From assembly GCF_040394755.1 (NCBI RefSeq), contig NZ_JBEBRQ010000004.1: a DNA stretch of 64,000 nt. The stretch is one strand, 5' to 3'. The stretch comes from Castellaniella defragrans_A. GTDB taxonomy: Bacteria > Pseudomonadota > Gammaproteobacteria > Burkholderiales > Burkholderiaceae_B. Positions 50,562 to 59,218 of this stretch are shown piece by piece. Below the pieces are notes generated by a model. It was not told the origin of the DNA and did not search any database. It saw only the letters and a program-made list of their open reading frames with translations. Position 1 is the stretch's first letter. Every line of letters starts with the position of its first letter. A program made the position numbers and the translations under genes.

Positions 50562-51890
50562 TCAGTCCATCCGCCGATGCGCTTCCCGCCCCGCCACATA
50601 CGTCGCCGCGACAGCCCGGTCGTCGCCCAGCATCGCCAAGGCAAAGAGCAGTTCCTCGAGAGTATCGGCGCGGGCGCTGCGCCGCGCCAGCAGCGGCGTC
50701 GCCGCCGGGTCCAAGGCCACGAAATCCGCCTCGGCGCCCGGCGCCAGGGTGCCGATCCGTCCCGCCAGCCCCAGGTTGCGGGCCGCCCCCTGCGTTGCCA
50801 TCCAGAACATGCGCCGGGCGCTGAGATGATCGCCCGCCAGACGGGCAATCTTGTGCGCCTCGCTCATCGTCCGCAGCATGGAAAAAGCAGTGCCCCCGCC
50901 TACGTCGGTCGCCAGGGCCACCGGCATGCCACAGGATCGGGCGGCGGCGAAATCGAACAGGCCGCTGCCGAGAAACAGATTGGAGGTCGGACAATGCGCG
51001 GCCACGGCGCCGGCATCGCGCATGCGCCGGCGATCATCGTCGTCCAGCCAGACACAATGCCCGTAGACCGAGCGTGGCCGCAGCAGGCCGTGGCGGTCGT
51101 AGATATCGAGATAACTGCGATGACCGGGGAAAAGCCCGGCCGCCCACTGGACCTCGTCCCGGCTCTCGGCCACGTGACTCTGGATGAACACGTCGGGATA
51201 GCGCTGCGCCAGTTCGCCGCACAGGCCCAGCTGCCCGGGCGTGGAGGTCGGCGCAAAGCGCGGCGTCAACGCATACAGCTGACGCCCCGTCCCGTGCCAG
51301 CGCTGCAGCAGCGCCTCGCTGTCGCGCGCGCCCGATTCCGCCGTGTCGCGCAGGAACTCCGGGCAGTTGCGATCCATCAGCACCTTGCCCGCCACCATGC
51401 GCAGGTTGCGCGCATGGCTTTCCTCGAAGAACGACTGGACCGACTGCGGATGCACGGTGCAATACACCAGCGCCGTCGTCGTCCCCGCGCGCAGCAGCTC
51501 ATCCAGAAAGAACCGCGCCACCTCGGCCGCATGCGCTGGATCGTCGAACCGGCGCTCGGCCGGGAAGGTGTAGGTTTCGAGCCAGGGCAGCAGGCCCGGC
51601 GCCGGCGAGGCGATGATGTCGGTCTGCGGATAATGGACATGCGCATCGATGAAGCCCGGCACGATCAGGCGGTCGCGCCAATCGGCCACGGGCATGCCCG
51701 GCGGCAGCGCCGGGGCCAGCCGCGAGTATTCCCCACAATCGCGCACGTGCCCATCGGCCACCACCAGCAGGCCGTCCCGGATCCACACGCAGGCCTCGTC
51801 CTCGGCGTCGCGATCATCGCGGAAATACAGCAGTTGGGCACGAAAGGCGCTGGCGGGGCCGGGCGCCGGGGCTTGCGGGAGGGGGCTCAT
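50562..51890 (-). CDS. guaD: Guanine deaminase
   Basis: A 442-residue amidohydrolase. The first metal motif is PGFIDAHVHYPQTDI (HxH), followed by the guanine-deaminase block LPWLETYTFPAERRFDD, SHVAESRDEVQWA (His), YGHCVWLDDDDRR (His) and ATDVGGGTAFSML with the metal Asp. It converts guanine to xanthine. The next gene downstream is amn. The sequence between its start and the EamA gene upstream (about 190 bases) holds only a palindrome. Confidence 0.92.
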   Translation of the reverse strand: MSPLPQAPAPGPASAFRAQLLYFRDDRDAEDEACVWIRDGLLVVADGHVRDCGEYSRLAPALPPGMPVADWRDRLIVPGFIDAHVHYPQTDIIASPAPGLLPWLETYTFPAERRFDDPAHAAEVARFFLDELLRAGTTTALVYCTVHPQSVQSFFEESHARNLRMVAGKVLMDRNCPEFLRDTAESGARDSEALLQRWHGTGRQLYALTPRFAPTSTPGQLGLCGELAQRYPDVFIQSHVAESRDEVQWAAGLFPGHRSYLDIYDRHGLLRPRSVYGHCVWLDDDDRRRMRDAGAVAAHCPTSNLFLGSGLFDFAAARSCGMPVALATDVGGGTAFSMLRTMSEAHKIARLAGDHLSARRMFWMATQGAARNLGLAGRIGTLAPGAEADFVALDPAATPLLARRSARADTLEELLFALAMLGDDRAVAATYVAGREAHRRMD

Positions 51891-52013
51891 TCAATACTCC
51901 AGGTGGTGCGCGCGGCGTCTGGTCCGGGAACCGATCCACCCGCAGCACGCGGCATCATCATACAGATGACGCCGCGCGGCCAGGCGAAGAAGCTGCAGCA
52001 AGGGCGTTGACAT

Positions 52014-52043
52014 CAGGCCGCGGCCTGAACCAGGCGCTTTTTT
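52014..52043. other. Palindrome and short T-run hairpin in guaD-EamA gap
   Basis: CAGGCCGCGGCCTG (52014-52027) is a perfect 14-bp palindrome. Its right half also pairs as GCCTG-AAC-CAGGC followed by GC and six T on the plus strand. No plus-strand gene ends here, so its use as a terminator is doubtful. It may be an operator for guaD, whose start is about 125 bases away. Confidence 0.3.
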
Positions 52044-52079
52044 GCCTTTAATGCAACGCTTGCCTGATAATGCACCCCC

Positions 52080-53051
52080 CTATCTGCGCCCGACCAGCGC
52101 GCGCAGGCTGATCACCGCCAGCGCCACCCCGATCAGAACCATCCCCGACAACTCCAGCGCGCCCGGTATCTCGCCCAGTTCGAGCCAGCCAGCCAGCACC
52201 CCGACCACCGGCACACCCAGCAACGACAGCCCCGCGATCCCGGCGGACACATGCTGCAGGGCAAACAGCCACAGCAACCAGGCCAGGGCCGTCGCCAGCA
52301 CTGCGTTGTAGATCAGCGCCCAATAAAAATAGGGCGTGGGATCGATCGAACGCTCCGGCACCACCCAGGCGGCGACGCACAGCGCCAGGGCGCCGAACAG
52401 CATCTGCCACGCCGTCAACGGCAACACGTCCATGGGGTAGTCGCACCTGATCCATTTCGCTACCAGAGTCGCCAGCGCCCAGCACAGTCCTGACGCGAGA
52501 GCCAGCACCTCGCTGAGAACATCGGCATGATGATTCCAGGGCTCCAGGATCAGCAGCAGGCCCGCCGCCGCCAGCGCCAGCGCCAGCCATTGCAGCCCGC
52601 GAACGCGTTCGCCGAACATCGCCCAGGCCAGCGGGATGACCCAGAACGGCATCGTGTACACCAGGATCGAGGTCTTGCCGGCGCCGCCGTGCAGCAGCGC
52701 GAGCTGGATCAGCAGGGCGAACGCCGCGGTCTGCAGCATGCCCAACAGCACCACGCGACCCCAGGCGCGGATGCGCATGGGACGCCGCAGGAGCTTCAGT
52801 GCCAGCAACAGCACCACGGCGCCGAACAGGGTACGCAGGGCGGAAAAATCGAAAGGCCCGACATAAGCCAGGACCTTTTTCATCACCACCCAGTTGTAGC
52901 CCCAGACCAGGGTCATGATCCCTAAAGCGAGCAGCGCGAGGCGCTGGTTGCGCCGGGACCGGGCCTGCTGGCTGGCCGGCTGTGGCGGCGCGAGCACCGT
53001 GCGCGCGTCCGGTGAAACCGTCGCGTGCGCGCTTGATGATTCAGGTTTCAA
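52080..53051 (-). CDS. EamA family transporter (first copy)
   Basis: A protein of about 323 residues with ten hydrophobic segments in two EamA repeats (LGIMTLVWGYNWVVMKKVLA; LALASGLCWALATLVAKWI). These are drug/metabolite exporters of unknown substrate. The start is uncertain: the open frame extends 46 codons into the LysR gene, while TTG at 53051 is preceded by AAGGA and gives an 11-base overlap with the LysR stop. That fits translational coupling with the regulator, and the early part of the longer frame lacks membrane-protein character. Confidence 0.8.
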   Translation of the reverse strand: MKPESSSAHATVSPDARTVLAPPQPASQQARSRRNQRLALLALGIMTLVWGYNWVVMKKVLAYVGPFDFSALRTLFGAVVLLLALKLLRRPMRIRAWGRVVLLGMLQTAAFALLIQLALLHGGAGKTSILVYTMPFWVIPLAWAMFGERVRGLQWLALALAAAGLLLILEPWNHHADVLSEVLALASGLCWALATLVAKWIRCDYPMDVLPLTAWQMLFGALALCVAAWVVPERSIDPTPYFYWALIYNAVLATALAWLLWLFALQHVSAGIAGLSLLGVPVVGVLAGWLELGEIPGALELSGMVLIGVALAVISLRALVGRR

Positions 53052-53964
53052 GATATTTTCGTCCTTCCCAATAACCGGTCCGATGATAGTGCGTACGCAG
53101 ATCGTCGATGAAATACCGCACTTTGGCGGGCAAGTAACGCTGTTGCGGGTAGACGGCCTGGATGTCGTAGGCCGGCAGTGCGAACTCATCGAGTACGGTC
53201 ACAAGTTCGCCTTGCTTGAGCTCGCGCTGGATTTCCCAGGTGGACCGCCAGCCCACGCCCAGCCCCTGACGCACCCAATCGTACAGCAGTTCGCCGTCAT
53301 TGCAGGCCAGACCACCCCGGACTCGCACCGCGAATGGCTTGCCGTCACGCATGAAGGTCCAGCCCCGGTGCTGGCCACCCTGCAAGTTGAAAGCCAGGCA
53401 ATTGTGGCGCGCAAGATCCTCGGGCACACGCGGCATACCGTAGCGCTTGAAGTATCCCGGCGTGCCACACACGACGCGCCGATTGGGATACAGGCGCACG
53501 GCCACACAATTCGGATCGGTTACTTCGCCGATCCTGATCGCCATGTCGTAGCCCTCGCGCACCAGGTCCACCACGCTGTCGGTGAAATTGAACGACAGCC
53601 TCAAGTCGGGATAGCGCGCCTGGAAGGCCACCGCATGGGGCGCGATGTGCTGACGGCCGAACGAGGCGGGCGCCGACACCACCAGATGCCCGGCCAGCGA
53701 GCGGCGACGCGCCATGATGCTGGCATCGGCCGCCTCGAAATCCTGGATGAGCTGCTGGCACTGCTCGAGATAGCGCTCGCCCAGGTCCGTCAGCACCAGG
53801 CCGCGCGTGGACCGATGCATGAGCTGGACCCCCAGGCGGCGCTCCAGGGCAGTCAGGCGTCGTCCCATGATCACGGGGGTCACCGATTCGACCAGAGCGG
53901 CAGCCGCAAAGCTGCCTTTCTCGGCAATCAATACAAAACTGCGCATCTCGGTATAGCGGCCCAT
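53041..53964 (-). CDS. LysR-family regulator (first copy)
   Basis: A 307-residue LysR protein, starting MGRYTEMRSFVLIAEKGSFAAAALVESVTPVIMGRRLTALE. The HTH is unusual for the family in its VTPVIMGRRL recognition helix but in place. The effector domain is complete to YWEGRKYLET. The start has GAGGGG 7 bases upstream. It overlaps the EamA gene, which it probably controls. A perfect inverted repeat, GGAATCC-CGC-GGATTCC, lies 17 bases before the start and is a possible operator. Confidence 0.88.
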   Translation of the reverse strand: MGRYTEMRSFVLIAEKGSFAAAALVESVTPVIMGRRLTALERRLGVQLMHRSTRGLVLTDLGERYLEQCQQLIQDFEAADASIMARRRSLAGHLVVSAPASFGRQHIAPHAVAFQARYPDLRLSFNFTDSVVDLVREGYDMAIRIGEVTDPNCVAVRLYPNRRVVCGTPGYFKRYGMPRVPEDLARHNCLAFNLQGGQHRGWTFMRDGKPFAVRVRGGLACNDGELLYDWVRQGLGVGWRSTWEIQRELKQGELVTVLDEFALPAYDIQAVYPQQRYLPAKVRYFIDDLRTHYHRTGYWEGRKYLET

Positions 53965-53981
53965 ATGCGTCCCCTCATCCT

Positions 53982-53998
53982 GGAATCCCGCGGATTCC
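53982..53998. promoter_or_regulatory. Inverted repeat before LysR gene
   Basis: GGAATCC-CGC-GGATTCC is a perfect 7-bp inverted repeat with 3-base spacer. It lies immediately upstream of the LysR ribosome binding site and could be a regulator site or an mRNA hairpin near the start. The 190 bases beyond it contain no other recognised element before the hairpin repeat. Confidence 0.4.
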
Positions 53999-54189
53999 GA
54001 CCGATCCCATTGTAAATAATGATTATTCACCATCAGCCATAGTCCCGGTACCGCCTGATGGGATACGCCCTGAATCCACCAGCTAGATACTTTTAGTATC
54101 GACAGAAACGAGTAAAGCTTGGATTCCCGCACGCCGCCATTTTCCCTATCCTGAGAACCATCTGAAACCGTCACCCTGCTGGGCAGGGT

Positions 54190-54341
54190 AGTGTTCGACG
54201 CTTGAAGGAACAAATAAAACCGATGGATTTTTGGCCTGGGCAAGGCACAAACCGCAGCGATAGCTGTGGCTATCGCGAGGATTTGTAACGCCGCCCAGGC
54301 CAAAAAGACGCGGTTTTATGTTCCTGATAGCGTCGAACACT
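54190..54341. repeat. Long hairpin repeat, copy 2
   Basis: A 152-bp hairpin. Outer arms AGTGTTCGACGCT (54190-54202) and AGCGTCGAACACT (54329-54341) are perfect. The next blocks AGGAACA, TAAAACCG and TTTTTGGCCTGGGC pair with their partners. The tip is GCGATAGC, loop TGTG, GCTATCGC (54257-54276). The core ACAAACCGCAGCGATAGC / GCTATCGCGAGGATTTGT matches copy 1, while the arm sequences differ yet still self-pair. It lies between the LysR promoter region and hyi. Confidence 0.85.
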
Positions 54342-54392
54342 GCACTGGTATCCTGTCAACTGTTTCAAACACAAAGAATGCCGGAACCGCCC

Positions 54393-55172
54393 ATGCCCAG
54401 ATTCGCCGCCAACCTGTCGATGCTCTTTCCCGAACTCGATTTCCTCGATCGGTTCCAGGCCGCCGCCCAGGCGGGCTTCAAAGGCGTGGAATTCCAGTTC
54501 CCCTACGCCTATGCGCCGCAAGCGCTGGCGGCCCGCCTGCGGGACCACGACCTGACGCTGGTCCTGCACAACATGCCCGCGGGCGACTGGGACGGCGGCG
54601 AACGCGGCATCGCCTGCCATCCGGATCGCATCCAGGAGTTCCGCGACGGCGTGGACCACGCGATCGACTATGCCACGGCGCTGGGCTGCCCCCAGGTCAA
54701 CTGCCTCGCGGGCAAGGTCCCCAGCGACACGGACGCCGCGCAGGCGCGCCGGATCTTCATCGACAACCTGCGCTACGCCGCACCGCGCCTGGCCAGCGCT
54801 GGCATCCGGCTGCTGATCGAGCCCATCAACACCTACGACATCCCGGGCTTCCTCCTCAACCGGACCGATCAGGCCCTGGCCATTCTCGACGAGGTCGACT
54901 CGCCCAACCTGCTGGTCCAGTACGACATCTACCACGCCCAGCGCACCGAAGGCGAACTGGCGGCCACGATCAGCCGCCACCTGGCCCGCATCGGCCACAT
55001 CCAGATCGCCGACAATCCCGGGCGCCACGAGCCGGGCACCGGCGAGATCCACTATCCCTGGCTGCTGCGCCACATCGACCGGGCCGGATACCAGGGCTGG
55101 ATCGGCTGCGAATACAAGCCCGCGGGCGACACCCGGGACGGTCTGGCCTGGCGCCAGGCCATGAACGCCTGA
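54393..55172 (+). CDS. hyi: Hydroxypyruvate isomerase
   Basis: A 259-residue TIM-barrel sugar isomerase, beginning MPRFAANLSMLFPELDFLDRF. It has the Hyi blocks HNMPAGDWDGGERGIACHP, LIEPINTYDIPGFLLNRTDQA, QYDIYHAQRTEGEL, and IQIADNPGRHEPGTGEIHYP. It interconverts hydroxypyruvate and tartronate semialdehyde in glyoxylate/glycerate metabolism. The glycerate kinase gene follows 16 bases later. No glyoxylate carboligase gene is adjacent. Earlier ATGs in frame lie within the end of the hairpin repeat and lack similarity. Confidence 0.92.
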   Translation: MPRFAANLSMLFPELDFLDRFQAAAQAGFKGVEFQFPYAYAPQALAARLRDHDLTLVLHNMPAGDWDGGERGIACHPDRIQEFRDGVDHAIDYATALGCPQVNCLAGKVPSDTDAAQARRIFIDNLRYAAPRLASAGIRLLIEPINTYDIPGFLLNRTDQALAILDEVDSPNLLVQYDIYHAQRTEGELAATISRHLARIGHIQIADNPGRHEPGTGEIHYPWLLRHIDRAGYQGWIGCEYKPAGDTRDGLAWRQAMNA

Positions 55173-55188
55173 GCGCCGGACTCGCCCC

Positions 55189-56451
55189 ATGACGACAGCC
55201 CCCCGCGACCTCCTCACCCGCCTGTTCGACGCCGCCGTGCGGGCGGCGCAGCCCGAGCACTGCATCGCCCGCCTCCTGCCTTCGCCGCCCACCGGCCGCA
55301 CCATCGTCATCGGCGCCGGCAAGGCCTCGGCCGCCATGGCGCAGGCGCTCGAACGCCACTGGTCCGGTCCCCTCGAAGGGCTGGTGGTCACGCGCTACGG
55401 CTACGCCGTGCCATGCGAGCGCATCGAAATCGTCGAGGCGGCCCATCCGGTGCCCGACGCGGCGGGCTCGGCGGCGGCGCGCCGGATCGTCGAACGGGTC
55501 GCGGGCCTGACGGCCGACGATCTGGTGATCTGCCTGATCTCGGGCGGCGGTTCGTCGCTGCTGCCCATGCCCGCCGAGGGCATCAGCCTGCAAGACAAGC
55601 AGGACATCAATCGCGCGCTGCTGAAATCCGGCGCCACGATTTCCGAAATGAACTGCGTGCGCCGGCATCTCTCGGCCATCAAGGGCGGCCGCCTGGCCGC
55701 CGCCTGCGCGCCCGCCCGCGTGTTGAACCTGCTGATCTCGGATGTCCCCGGAGACCAGCCGGCCGACATCGCCTCGGGCCCGACCGTCGCCGACGCCAGC
55801 ACCTGCGCGCAGGCCCTGGACATCGTGCGCCGCTATGGCATCGCCCTGCCGCCACCCGCCCGGGCCTTGCTGGAATCGGGCCGGGGCGAAACCGTCAAAC
55901 CCGGCGATCCGCGCCTGGCCAAGGTCGAGACGCGCTTCATCGCCACGCCGCAGATGGCCCTCGAAGCCGCCGCCGCGATCGCGCGCGCGGCCGGCATCAC
56001 ACCGGTGTTGCTGGGCGATCGCATCGAGGGCGAGGCGCGCGATGTGGGCAAGGTCCTCGGCGGTATCGCCCTCCAGGTCCGCGAGCACCGCCAGCCCGCG
56101 CCGCCGCCCTGCGTCCTGCTCTCCGGCGGCGAAACCACAGTCACGGTGCGCGGCGACGGGCGCGGCGGGCGCAACGTGGAATTCCTGCTGTCCCTGGCCA
56201 TCACGCTGGACGGCGCCCCGGGCATTCATGCCCTGGCGGGCGATACGGACGGCGTCGATGGCCAGGAGGAAATCGCCGGCGCCCTGATCGGCCCCGATAC
56301 CCTGACGCGCGCCTGGGCGATGGCCATGCCGCCGCGCGCCCACCTGGACAATAACGACGGGCACGGCTTCTTCGAACGGCTGGGCGATTCCCTGGTTACC
56401 GGGCCGACCCTCACGAACGTCAACGATTTTCGCGCCATCCTGGTCCTTTGA
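55189..56451 (+). CDS. Glycerate 2-kinase (MOFRL family)
   Basis: A 420-residue class II glycerate kinase (GckA/TtuD type). It has IVIGAGKASAAMAQALE, LVICLISGGGSSLLPMPAEGISL, and the C-terminal MOFRL region (GRNVEFLLSLAITLDG, ALAGDTDGVDG, LDNNDGHGFFERLGD). It phosphorylates glycerate to 2-phosphoglycerate, feeding glycolysis. It sits between hyi and glcG, forming a glyoxylate-to-glycerate unit. Confidence 0.9.
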   Translation: MTTAPRDLLTRLFDAAVRAAQPEHCIARLLPSPPTGRTIVIGAGKASAAMAQALERHWSGPLEGLVVTRYGYAVPCERIEIVEAAHPVPDAAGSAAARRIVERVAGLTADDLVICLISGGGSSLLPMPAEGISLQDKQDINRALLKSGATISEMNCVRRHLSAIKGGRLAAACAPARVLNLLISDVPGDQPADIASGPTVADASTCAQALDIVRRYGIALPPPARALLESGRGETVKPGDPRLAKVETRFIATPQMALEAAAAIARAAGITPVLLGDRIEGEARDVGKVLGGIALQVREHRQPAPPPCVLLSGGETTVTVRGDGRGGRNVEFLLSLAITLDGAPGIHALAGDTDGVDGQEEIAGALIGPDTLTRAWAMAMPPRAHLDNNDGHGFFERLGDSLVTGPTLTNVNDFRAILVL

Positions 56452-56491
56452 TCCGGCCGGGCGGCATACTTTTCTCAAGAGAGACCATTTC

Positions 56492-56890
56492 ATGAAAACG
56501 ATTCGAGTTCTGACACTGGACGACGCCCAGCGCCTCGGCGCGGCGGCGCTGGCCGAGGCCCTGGGCAACGGCTGGGCGGTGACCATCGCGGTTTGCGATG
56601 CGGGCGGCCACGTCCTGTGGTTGCAGCGCATGGACGGCGCCCCCCTGATGAGCGCCGACATCGCGCCAGCCAAAGCCCGCACCTGCGCGGTGAGCGGCAA
56701 GCCCAGCAAAGTCTACGAGGACATGGTCAACCAGGGCCGCATCGCCGCGCTATCGATGCCGGTCATGCCGCTCGAGGGCGGCGAGCCTATCCTGTGCGAT
56801 GGCCGCGTCATCGGCGCCGTCGGCGTATCGGGGGTCAAGGCCCCGCAGGATGCCCAGATCGCGCGCGCCGGGATCGCCGCGCTGGACTGA
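56492..56890 (+). CDS. glcG: GlcG/HbpS family protein
   Basis: A 132-residue GlcG-like protein, with LAEALGNGWAVTIAVCDAGG, MDGAPLMSADIAPAKARTC, and GRVIGAVGVSGVKAPQDAQIARAG. GlcG is found in glycolate utilisation (glc) clusters, and related HbpS proteins bind haem or cobalamin; the function of GlcG is not established. Glycerate kinase and malate synthase G flank it. Confidence 0.88.
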   Translation: MKTIRVLTLDDAQRLGAAALAEALGNGWAVTIAVCDAGGHVLWLQRMDGAPLMSADIAPAKARTCAVSGKPSKVYEDMVNQGRIAALSMPVMPLEGGEPILCDGRVIGAVGVSGVKAPQDAQIARAGIAALD

Positions 56891-56898
56891 TCTCCAAG

Positions 56899-56927
56899 TT
56901 TCAACTCTTATACAAGACCCCTATAAT
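56899..56927 (+). promoter_or_regulatory. Candidate glcB promoter with inverted repeat
   Basis: TATAAT (56922-56927) sits 17 bp after a weak TTTCAA (56899-56904). Between them is TCTTATACAAGA (56906-56917), an imperfect inverted repeat (TCTT...AAGA) in the right place for an operator. The glcB start is 42 bases downstream. A regulator cannot be named. Confidence 0.5.
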
Positions 56928-56968
56928 CCGGGGAATTCGGACCGTTTCGTTTACCAAGAAGGACTATC

Positions 56969-59143
56969 ATGACTGATCGTGTCGCCTGTCACGGACTCCA
57001 GGTTGCCACCGTGCTACACCAATTCGTCGAGCGGGATGCCCTGCCGGTTGCGGGCCTGCAGGCCGACGCATTCTGGCAAGGCCTGGCCGGGATCGTGCGC
57101 GATCTCGCCCCCCGCAACCGCGCCCTGCTCGCCGAGCGCGACCGCCTGCAAGCGGCCATGGACGACTGGTACGGCAAACACCCTGGCCCCATCGCCGACC
57201 CGGCCGCCTACCGGGCCTTCCTCAAGGACATCGGCTACCTGCGCAACGACCCCGCCCAGGTGAGCGTCACCACCGCAAACGTAGACACCGAAATCACCGC
57301 CCAGGCCGGCCCCCAACTGGTCGTGCCGATCATGAACGCGCGCTACGCCCTGAACGCCGCCAATGCCCGCTGGGGCAGCCTGTACGATGCCTTGTACGGC
57401 ACCGATGCCATCCCGGAGGATGACGGCGCGACCCGCGCCGGCGGCTACAACCCCGTGCGCGGGGCCAAGGTCATCGCCTTCGGCCGCCAGTTCCTCGACG
57501 ACAACATCCCCCTCGCCAAAGGCTCGCACCGCGACGCCACGGCCTACGCGGTCGCCGATGGCGCCCTGCGCGTCACCCTGGCCGACGGCCAGTCCACCGT
57601 GCTGACCGCCCCCGCGACCCTCCTCGGCTACCGCGGCAATCCTGCCCAGCCCGAGGCACTGGTGTTCCGCCACAACGGCCTGCACTTCGAGCTGCAATTC
57701 GACGCCACCCACCCGATCGGCCAGACCGACGGCGCCCACATCAAGGACATCGTCCTCGAAGCCGCCCTGACCACCATCATGGACTGCGAGGACTCCGTCG
57801 CCGCCGTGGACGCCGAGGATAAGGTGCTGGCCTATCGCAACTGGCTGGGTCTCATGACGGGCACGCTCACCGAGGATCTGGTCAAAGGCGGCAAGACCAT
57901 CTCACGCCGCCTCAATCCCGATCGCCAGTACACCGCCCTGGACGGTTCGACGGCGGCCCTGCACGGCCGCTCGCTGATGTTCGTGCGCAACGTCGGTCAC
58001 CTGATGACCAACCCCGCCATCCTCGACGAGCAAGGCAACGAGATTCCCGAGGGCATCCTCGATGCGGTCATGACCGCCCTGACCGCGATGCCTGACCTCA
58101 AGGCCCGCCGGAACTCCCGCAGCGGCTCGATCTACATCGTCAAACCCAAGATGCACGGCCCCGACGAGGTCGCCTTCGCCAACGAAATCTTTGCCCGCGT
58201 CGAGGCCTTGCTGGGCCTGGCGCCCAACACGCTCAAGATGGGCATCATGGACGAGGAGCGCCGCACCAGCATCAACCTCAAGGCCTGCATCGCCGCGGCC
58301 GCCGAGCGCGTCGTGTTCATCAACACGGGCTTCCTCGACCGCACCGGCGACGAGATCCACACCTCGATGCGCGCCGGCGCCATGGTGCGCAAGGGCGACA
58401 TGAAAAACCGCGAGTGGATCCAGTCCTACGAGCTGAACAACGTCCAGACCGGCCTCGAATGCGGCCTGCGCGGCCATGCCCAGATCGGCAAAGGCATGTG
58501 GGCCATGCCCGACCTGATGGCCGCCATGCTCCAGCAAAAGATCGCCCACGTGAAGGCCGGCGGCAACACCGCCTGGGTGCCGTCACCCACCGCCGCGACC
58601 CTGCACGCGCTGCACTACCATCAGGTTGACGTATTCGAGGTCCAGAAATCCCTGGAAGGCCGCCACGAGGACTATCTCGACCGGATCCTGACGGTGCCCG
58701 TCGCCGCCCAGACAAACTGGACGCCCGCGCAGATCCAGGAGGAACTGGACAACAACGCGCAAGGCATCCTGGGCTACGTGGTGCGCTGGATCGATCAGGG
58801 CGTGGGGTGCTCCAAGGTGCCCGACATCCATGACATCGGCCTGATGGAGGACCGCGCCACGCTGCGCATTTCCAGCCAGCACATCGCCAACTGGCTGCTG
58901 CACGGCATCGCCACGCGCGAGCAGGTCGAACAAACCATGCGCCGTATGGCCGCGGTGGTCGACAAGCAAAATACCGGCGATCCGCTCTACGAGCCGATGG
59001 ACGGCCATTTCGACACATCCTGCGCCTTCAAGGCCGCCTGCGACCTGGTCTTCAAGGGTGTCACGCAGCCCAACGGCTATACCGAGCCTCTGCTGCACCA
59101 CTGGCGCCAGGTCAAAAAGGCCGAGCAGGCCGCCAAGGCCTGA
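56969..59143 (+). CDS. glcB: Malate synthase G
   Basis: A 724-residue monomeric malate synthase of the G class, beginning MTDRVACHGLQVATVLHQFV. The fold blocks are intact: DCEDSVAAVDAEDKVLAYRNWLG (with the catalytic and metal Glu/Asp), RTSINLKACIAAAAERVVFINTGFLDRTGDEIHT, and SPTAATLHALHYHQVDVFEVQ. It condenses glyoxylate with acetyl-CoA to malate. It has its own promoter candidate and is followed by a strong hairpin. With aceK in the leucine operon it completes the glyoxylate branch visible here; isocitrate lyase is not in the window. Confidence 0.96.
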   Translation: MTDRVACHGLQVATVLHQFVERDALPVAGLQADAFWQGLAGIVRDLAPRNRALLAERDRLQAAMDDWYGKHPGPIADPAAYRAFLKDIGYLRNDPAQVSVTTANVDTEITAQAGPQLVVPIMNARYALNAANARWGSLYDALYGTDAIPEDDGATRAGGYNPVRGAKVIAFGRQFLDDNIPLAKGSHRDATAYAVADGALRVTLADGQSTVLTAPATLLGYRGNPAQPEALVFRHNGLHFELQFDATHPIGQTDGAHIKDIVLEAALTTIMDCEDSVAAVDAEDKVLAYRNWLGLMTGTLTEDLVKGGKTISRRLNPDRQYTALDGSTAALHGRSLMFVRNVGHLMTNPAILDEQGNEIPEGILDAVMTALTAMPDLKARRNSRSGSIYIVKPKMHGPDEVAFANEIFARVEALLGLAPNTLKMGIMDEERRTSINLKACIAAAAERVVFINTGFLDRTGDEIHTSMRAGAMVRKGDMKNREWIQSYELNNVQTGLECGLRGHAQIGKGMWAMPDLMAAMLQQKIAHVKAGGNTAWVPSPTAATLHALHYHQVDVFEVQKSLEGRHEDYLDRILTVPVAAQTNWTPAQIQEELDNNAQGILGYVVRWIDQGVGCSKVPDIHDIGLMEDRATLRISSQHIANWLLHGIATREQVEQTMRRMAAVVDKQNTGDPLYEPMDGHFDTSCAFKAACDLVFKGVTQPNGYTEPLLHHWRQVKKAEQAAKA

Positions 59144-59151
59144 TACCGGTT

Positions 59152-59177
59152 CCCGCCCCCGGCCACGCCGGGGCGGG
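59152..59177. terminator. Hairpin between convergent glcB and argD
   Basis: CCCGCCCCCGGC (59152-59163) and GCCGGGGCGGG (59167-59177) form an 11-bp stem with one bulge and a 3-base loop, followed by ATTGT. It lies 9 bases after the glcB stop and about 40 before the argD stop, so it likely ends both transcripts. Confidence 0.6.
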
Positions 59178-59218
59178 ATTGTACGGGCGGGCGTCCTGAC
59201 GGGCCGCCCGCACCGACA

